Below, one piece after another: positions 57,131 to 64,000 of a DNA stretch of 64,000 bases. The stretch comes from Spisula solida. Its lineage: Eukaryota > Mollusca > Bivalvia > Venerida > Mactridae. Location: NCBI GenBank assembly GCA_947247005.1, contig OX365946.1:7634453-7698452 (forward strand), given 5' to 3'. The notes beneath the pieces are model-generated. The model saw only the letters and a program-made list of their open reading frames with translations. It searched no databases and had not been told where the DNA came from. Position 1 is the first letter of the stretch. Each line of letters opens with the position of its first letter. Position numbers and translations under genes: made by a program.

Positions 57131-58300
57131 AGAAAGATAGGTTATAACTGATGTAGTCGTTTGGTAAGACGCCAGCTAGTTCACGAATGGTAACTGTAGG
57201 CCCAACTCTGCCAGGCACCCGGCAATACATGTATGAGAATGGATTCGGGTTATTTTGCTAGAGGGGTCCGACCAGCTATATTTTATCCAAGTTGGTACCC
57301 AGTAGACTCCCACCAAGACGTACTCCTCTCATTGTATTACATGACCATAATTCACCACAATTCCAGGGCTCAGACCCGTTCATTTGGATCAGCACACGCT
57401 CAGTGTATGATAATTGTTATTACCGTGATTCTCGTGCACAGAACTTTTGAGTACACATTTAACCATTGTCTATGCACCTACATATGTATATCCTTGGATT
57501 TCTACTGCATTCATTTAATTATTTTGGTAAAAATATATATTTGGCGTGGTACACATGAGACACATATATACCCATTGTACTATTCAAAACGTTATGGCGA
57601 AATTAGCTGAATTTCAGAGTCTGTCGAGAACCAATTATGCATTTTTCCTTGCATATATAAACATGACATGAAACATCAACCATTCTATAATCATCTTATA
57701 TAATATAATATTACATAAAATGGGTGAGGACAGCTACCTTGTGAGCTTTCTACTTCAAAAATCTCTACGCGCTCGTAGACAACTCGGAGATCGGTGAAAC
57801 ATTTTCACCGAGCTCCCGAGTCCTCTACGAGTTACAAAAATCCGTACGATGCCCTTACGAGTTTACGATGTCCGTACGGACTCCGTACGAACTTGCTAAA
57901 ATTCGACTCGCACGGAGCTCGTACGATTAATGTGACCAGGGTCTTAAAATAGTTAATTAAAATTCGCTGAATATATCCATTATTGTCGCACGGACACCGT
58001 ACGGCCATCGTGCGGTCACCGTACGGACACCGTACGAGTTATCTGCGAGCTCTGGTTGATCTACGAGCACCGTGCAATGTACGGCCGGGCTCCTTACGAG
58101 CCCCGTACGGTGTCCGTAAGGATATTACGATGTCCGTACGGATATCATACGATTGCATCTCTATAAATCGTACGAGGTCCGTACGAGCTGTGACCAGACC
58201 CTACGAATGTAAAATTACCGTTAGGATTTCAAACGTTGTGGACTCGTACGAGTTGGTAAATTCGTACGGATATCGTACGAACTTTGTGACCGTAGCATTA

Positions 58301-59868
58301 CCGAAGAAAGCATAACTATCTGGCATTTCACTGTGAACGGAAGGAAATTGAGACCATGAATCTAAACAGCAGCTGCATAAGCAAAGCGCTTCCCGGTCAT
58401 TCATAAATATAGTGGGCAATGGATTACGTTCCGTAGAGAACACATTGCTATATTAACAGAAGCATGGTATTGATAAATATTTTTCAAATTATTTGGAACT
58501 TGTTCTTTCGTTCGGCGCACAAAACAACCAAATAATTCTAGGATATTTGTTTGTATAAACTGAATATGATTTATATCTAATGTGATAAAGTTCAAAATTA
58601 CTGTTATATTATTATAGTTGGTTGTGTTAGATTAATCGGTATTACCCGATATTACATGTATTGGAATTATTTGGACATCTACATTTAGACATACACTGGA
58701 ATAAATTCGATCAGCATCCAAACTCCAGAAAAACACATCCTAAACAATACAACTAAATTATCTGCCCGCAGAAAACTATTTGACTTGTAAGTATTTATGT
58801 GGCAAATCACGTGACAAAATGCTTCATTTTGATTGGTTGTTCGTCATTTGTTACAATTATATCACGTACATAGCTCAAAATAACGCTTACTTTCGAGTGT
58901 GAAGTGTTGAGTTAGCGACATGTGTGACGCGCAGACTTCGTTACGGGTGCTTCCATTAAGAAAACAATGGGAGCATTAGATAGCTCAACACATTAGGAAT
59001 CCAGGGTTGTAATGATCTCAAAAATGATTTTTTGTAGATAGCTGAAAATAATTCTTAGCCGACGATTAATCCAATATAAGAAATTGGGCAGCATGTTTTT
59101 ATGGTGATTTGAATTACTGCAGTGTAAACAACTTTGCAAAATTCATCATACGTTGCAGGAATAACGGACAGTGAATGCAGCACTCAGCAGAGACAACTGA
59201 GCACGTAAGGCATAACAAGGAATACATTGTACACAAAAAAGAAAAATCCAAAACCATAATTTATCGAAGCATGACAACACAGTCATTGTAAATCTTGCTT
59301 GTTCACAAACAAAGAAACTGTCGAATGGTACTTACTATGTTTATCATTCTGACCTTTGTAACTCCAGGGAACAAACTCTTACATAGTTTTTGACTGAAAA
59401 AATGTTTAATTTAAAAGATAATCTTATACAAAAATATCATTTTTCTACTTTCAGTTTACAAGGTAATTTAAGTATTTTATGGTACACGTTTATAAACATG
59501 TTTGTTCTATATACGAATGGCTATGTCCTCAACAGCAAACTATGACCCTTTCTGTCATTTAGCATTTGGTTGTGAACCAGTAAAATTTGCAACTAAAATT
59601 CTGTCTTGCTTAGATAAATGCGCTTTATGATTATTTATGAAACGGGCATATTATTTCTATTAACCCGAGGGTAAATGTATGTATTACACCATAATGCTAT
59701 GCTTATTGAATCACTGGCACGGAGCGCTGTCAAAGCATGAGGCTAGGCTAGGCGCCCCCATGCTATAATCACTACGCGAAACATGCAATAGACTTTTTAC
59801 ATTTTTACAGACAAAGGTACTCTCTCGAGTTTGTTTGCTTTATATCGTATTTATGTTTCAAATAGGTC
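58301..59868. other. Non-coding stretch, no recognised feature
   Basis: AT-rich; short ORFs only. Confidence 0.4.
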
Positions 59869-61353
59869 GTTGATCCAGGTCAGTAATGTGCAAAATAAAA
59901 TGAACGCTGATCTGGACTGTCGTGCTGGCATGCTGATCCGGCTCAGTATTGACTTTTATTTAAATATAATCAATACTGAGCTGTTGGTTGTGTCGAGCTG
60001 GTGTGATGATCTGGCTCAGTATTCTGTATTGTCTTTTTTTCAAATAAAACGTACGCTGAGTTGGACTTTCGCGCCAGAGTGCTGCGCTAGCTCAGTATTC
60101 ACTTTAAACACATATAACAAACGCTGATCTGTAATGCGGCCCCAGCATGTTGATCCAGGTCAGTAATCTATTTTTAAATGACATGAACGCTGACTTGGAC
60201 TGTTGCGCCCGAATGCTGACGCAGCCCAGTAGTGTCTTTTGGCAGTTGGAACTAGAGCGGATCGTATTCCCGTTCGGTTGTGCCAGTTGAAACTAGGTGT
60301 TTCGACCCTTTTGCTGTTAAAACGTTGTTATTTAACCTGGGATTACTAATTGTTTATAGTAGGTCATTCGGCCGGGGGCATTCGGATTATTGGAGCTGGG
60401 TTGTTCTACTGTTGCGCTCGATGTTCAAGCGGGTCATCTGGCTGGTGCGTTGGAATTGTTGAAACTGGGTTATCCAGTTTGGGAGTTCAGCTTTTTAATT
60501 GCTGAAATTAGGTCATTTAGCTCAAATCTTGACATTCTGTTTTTTCTACTTTTTAGGACTTTACACAGCTAAAACTAGATATTTCAGTCAATTTTACTTT
60601 TGGGACTAGATCATTAAACTTGGACTTTTGGGTTTTTGATTGCTGAAACTGGTTCGTTTAGATTTTCGACAGCTCGGGCATGTGAGATCATAACTTGTTC
60701 ACTTGGGCATTGTGCCTTGCATGTATTCTATGTTTCTGTGATCGGCTGATTCAGATGGGCATTGTGCCTTTTGTGTTTTTTATGTTTTCTGTGCTCGGCT
60801 GGTTAAGCTAAGTGCTACCTTCCCTGTATGACTAAATAGTATATTTTTTATTCAATTACAAACAATACTGAGCTGCTTTGTCGGGCTGGCGTGCTGATCT
60901 AGCTCAGTATTATGTATTATGTATTTTAAATGTAATTAGGAGGGGTGATCAACAAATACGCGGACAAATGCTCTAAACTCTTGGTTACGTGATCAATATT
61001 GAAGAAAATCATTGACTTTAATTCAAATATAACCAATACTGAGCTGGTGTGTCGAGCTGACATGCTGATCTAGCTCGGCTTTCTGTATTGTATTTTTCAA
61101 TTAAAACAAACGCTGAGTTGGACTGTCGCGCATGCGTGATGTGCTGGATCAGTATTCACTTTATTCACACATAGCAAACGCTGATCTGTAATGCTGCGCC
61201 AGCATGTTAACCTAGGTCAGTATTATGTAGTTTTTTAATTAGATGAACGCTGACATGGACTGCCGCGCTAGCATGCCGATTCAGCACAGTGCTGCCTTTT
61301 TCAAATACTGAGCTGGTTTGTCGTGCTGTCGTGCAGATCTAGCTCAGTATTCC
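59869..61353. repeat. Degenerate array of ~50-bp hairpin modules ending GCTCAGTATT
   Basis: Modules start AATACTGAGCTG and end AGCTCAGTATT, so the ends are reverse complements (for example 59969-60012, 60870-60911, 61303-61350). They alternate with modules starting AACGCTGA(G/T)YTGGACTGTCGCGC. AT-rich 20-25-bp spacers separate them. The array is interrupted at about 60245-60850 by unrelated sequence carrying a dispersed GCATTGTGCCTT / AAGTGCTACCTTCCCTGT repeat. Confidence 0.75.
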
Positions 61354-61364
61354 GTATTGTCTAT

Positions 61365-62412
61365 TGTGATCGCCCTATGTCTGGCGTCCGTCGTCCACCG
61401 TCCGTCTTCCATCGTCAACAACTGGACTGTTAACACTGTCAAAGTTTTCACTTAATCTTTATGAAACTTTGTCACAATGTTTGTCTCTATGAAATCTAGG
61501 TCAAGTTCGTAACTGGGTCATCTGAGTCAAATCAAGGAAAAACCTTGTTAACACTCTCGGGGTCACATTTTTGACATAATCTTAATGAAACTTGTTCACA
61601 ATGTGAACATCAATAAAATCTAGGTCAAGTTAGCAACTGGGTTACCTGGGATCAAACACTAGGTCTAAAGATAACATTGAAGAAAAACTTTGTAAACACT
61701 CTAAATGTCACATGTTTTACCTTATCTAAATGAAACTTTGTCACAATGTTTGTCTCTATACAATCTAGGTAAAATTTGTAACAGAGTCATCTGGGGTCAA
61801 AGACTAGGTCACCATGTCGCATTGAAGAAAAACCTTGCTAACACTCTTGAGGTCACATTTTTAACATAAACTTAATGAAACTTGGTCACAATGTATGTCT
61901 CTATGAAACCTAGGTCAAGTTCGCAACTTGGCCATCTGGAGTCAAAAAACCAGGCCACCGGGTCACATTGACGAAAAACCTTGTTAACATTATAGAGGCC
62001 ATAATTTTTACCTAATCTTGACGAAACTTGGTCACAATGTTTGTCTCTATAAAATTTAGACCGGGTTTGTAAATAAGTCATCTGAGGTTAAAAACTAGGT
62101 CACTAGGTCACAACAAAGAAAAACATTGTCAACACTCTAGAGGTCACTTTTTTACCTAAGTTTTATGAAACTTTGTCACAATGTGAGTATCTGTAACATC
62201 AATGTCAATTTCGAAATCAGGTCATATTGGGTCATAAACTAGGTCACCATGTCACATCAAAGAAAAACTCTTGAGGTAACATTTTTGACATAATCTTAAT
62301 GAAACCTGGTCATAGTGTATGTCTCTATTACATCTAGGTCAACTTGGTCATCAGGGATCAAAAACTAGGCGACCGGGTCACACAGAAGAAAAACCTTGTT
62401 AACACTTGCGGT
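61365..62412 (+). mobile_element. Repeat element with ~145-bp tandem units (AAAACTAGGTCAC family)
   Basis: Head GTCTGGCGTCCGTCGTCC, then units with AAAAACCTTGTTAACACTCT, GAGGTCACATTTTT, ATGAAACTTGGTCACAATGT and ATCTAGGTCAAGTT in fixed order. The ACCTTGTTAACAC anchor is at 61542, 61687, 61832, 61978, 62123 and 62267 (decayed), then 62393. The layout is like the 5-kb element (unique head plus tandem core), but the sequence is different. No coding frame. Confidence 0.8.
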
Positions 62413-64000
62413 GACCATTGAGTTGACAATAAAGTGATATATCGCTTCACAACATAGATAATCGATTGGTCTATCCACTGTGATGACAATTGGGTGCTAT
62501 ATACACTGTGGTGACAATGAAGTATTCAATACAATATAATGACGATATAGTGCACTATACACTGTGGTGATAATGTAGTGTTGTGGTGACAATGGAGTGT
62601 TCTATACACCGTGTGAGACAATGGAGTGCTCTATACACTGTGGTGACAGTGGAGTGTTCTATACACTGTGTGAGACAAAGGAGTGCTCTATACACTGTGG
62701 TGACAGTGGAGTGCTCTATAAACGGTGGTGACAATGTAGGGTTATTGACACTTTGATGACAATGGAGTGCTCTATATACTGTGATGATAATTAAGAGCTC
62801 TATACACTGTGGTGACAATGTAGTGCTCTATACACTGCGGTGACATCGGAGTGAAATATACAATGTAGTGACAATGGAATGTTCTATACACTGTGTGAGA
62901 CAATGGAGTGCTCTATACACTGTGGTGACAATAGAGTGCTCTATACACTGTGATGACAATGGAGTGCTCTATACAATGTGGTGACAATAGAGTGCTCTAT
63001 ACAATGTGGTGACAATGTAGGGTTATAGACACTTTGATGACGATGGAGTGCTCTATATACTGTGATAATTAGGAGCTCTATACACTGTCGTGACAAAGTA
63101 GTGCTATATACACTATGATAACAATGGAGTGCTCTATACACTGCGGAGACATCGGAGTGCAATATACAATGTGGTGACAATGAAGTGCTCTATACACTGT
63201 GGTGACAATGGAGTGCTCTATATACTGTGGTGACAATGGAGAGCTATATACACTGTGGTGACAATGGAGTGATATATATACTGTGGTGACAATGGAGTGA
63301 TATATATACTGTGGTGACAATGGAGTGATATATATACTGTGGTGACAATGGAGTGTTGTATACACTGTGGTGACAATGTAGTGCTCTATACACAATGATA
63401 ACAATGGAGTGCTCTATACACTGTTGTATACGCGGTGGTGACAATGGAGTGCTCTATATACTGTTGTAACAATGGAGTGCTCTACATTATGTGGTAACAA
63501 TGGAGAGCTCTATACACTGTGGTGACAATGGAGTGATGTATACACTGTGGTGACAATGGAGTGATATATATACTGTGGTGACAATGGAGTGATATATACA
63601 CTGTGGTGACAATGGAGTGTTGTATACACCGAGGTGACAATGGAGTGTTGTATACACCGTTGTGACCATGGGAATTCTCTATACACTGTGGTGACAATGG
63701 AGTACAATATACAATGTGGTGACAATGGAGTGCTCTATGCACTGATGTGACAATGGGGTGATGGATCCCTCTGGTGACAATGGAGTGCTTAATCTTAATA
63801 CACTATTATGACGATGGAGTGCTCTATACACTGTGGTTATAATGGTGTGTTGTATCCACTGTGGTGACAACAGAATGCTCTCTACACTGTGCTGACAATG
63901 GAGTGCCCTATACACTGTGGTGACAATGGAGTGATCTATACACAGCGGGAAAATTGATTGCTATGTACACTTTGGTGACAATGGAGTGATATATACACTG
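62413..64000 (+). repeat. Minisatellite, 28-bp unit, >50 copies, open at window end
   Basis: Unit TGGTGACAATGGAGTGCTCT plus ATACACTG, with ATATATAC and TGTATACA variants. It follows the 145-bp array directly and continues past the window edge. The unit lacks stops on the minus strand in all three frames, which creates many CHHSVY-type ORFs that are not genes. Confidence 0.95.

Larger units (their letters stand above)
55315..58297. mobile_element. 3-kb composite inverted-repeat element with CGTACG/ACGAGCTCGT boxes
   Basis: The outer ends TGCTACGGTCACA and TGTGACCGTAGCA are perfect 13-bp TIRs, flanked by TTA on both sides (55312-55314, 58298-58300). A 3-bp TTA duplication is compatible with PIF/Harbinger (TWA), but no transposase is present. 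The subterminal 220-300 bp is dense in GTACGG, CGTACGAG and GAGCTCGT palindromes. A second end-like sequence (TGTGACCAGGGTC, 57931-57943) closes an inner inverted copy (57755-57943 pairs with 55320-55530), and a third (TGTGACCAGACCC) is near 58190, so copies are nested or recombined. The centre is the TATCATCATCG tract. Confidence 0.75.

Noticed and set aside
62555..63915. Many minus-strand ORFs with CHHSVY / CIEHSIV periodicity
   Set aside because: Products of the stop-free 28-bp minisatellite read in all frames; no start context or splice signals.
62413..64000. CRISPR array
   Set aside because: 28-bp units are directly tandem with no unique spacers, and the genome is eukaryotic.

Overview
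The window looks like nuclear DNA from a lophotrochozoan animal, most likely a bivalve mollusc. It is AT-rich and has GT-AG introns of several kilobases. It carries many tRNA-derived SINE pieces, a mobile element with a 173-bp tandem core of the kind seen in bivalve pearl and Helitron-like elements, and a stand-alone NHL propeller gene. No bacterial or organellar features were seen. The species assignment is inference.

Layout. 0-6 kb is repeats: a foldback element, a 2.45-kb long-TIR transposon full of short palindromes, and the 173-bp array. 6.36-7.25 kb is an intronless NHL beta-propeller gene (+) with a myristoylation-type N-terminus. 7.4-9.9 kb holds three small DNA transposons. 12.9-20.6 kb is an eight-exon minus-strand gene for a secreted CUB + ten-cysteine Ly6/uPAR protein with a GPI-type tail (349 aa, assembled from splice sites). 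Its introns are loaded with transposons and include a duplicated 3' splice site. 20.74-22.93 kb is a second long-TIR palindromic element, built like the first, with a 71-bp array inside. 25.7-29.2 kb is a broken cytochrome P450 of the CYP2 clan, lacking the haem-ligand cysteine. 31.5-47.7 kb is a minus-strand locus for a type II membrane protein. It has a short cytosolic tail, one membrane segment, eight 20-residue helical repeats and a 230-residue Asp/Ser/Lys tract. A further acidic exon follows but is out of frame by one base. 49.5 kb has an isolated possible exon. 51.8-52.9 kb is a mariner remnant. 55.3-58.3 kb is a third inverted-repeat element built of CGTACG-type palindromes. 59.9-64 kb is three successive tandem arrays; the last (28-bp unit) runs off the window end.

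The genes do not form an obvious pathway. Two encode cell-surface or extracellular proteins on the same strand (the GPI CUB-Ly6 protein and the acidic type II protein). A link to mineral or calcium binding for the acidic protein is inference from composition only. The features most worth a second look are the split acidic gene, the paired palindromic transposons, the decoy splice acceptor, the hammerhead-like motif and the modular hairpin array at 59.9-61.4 kb.
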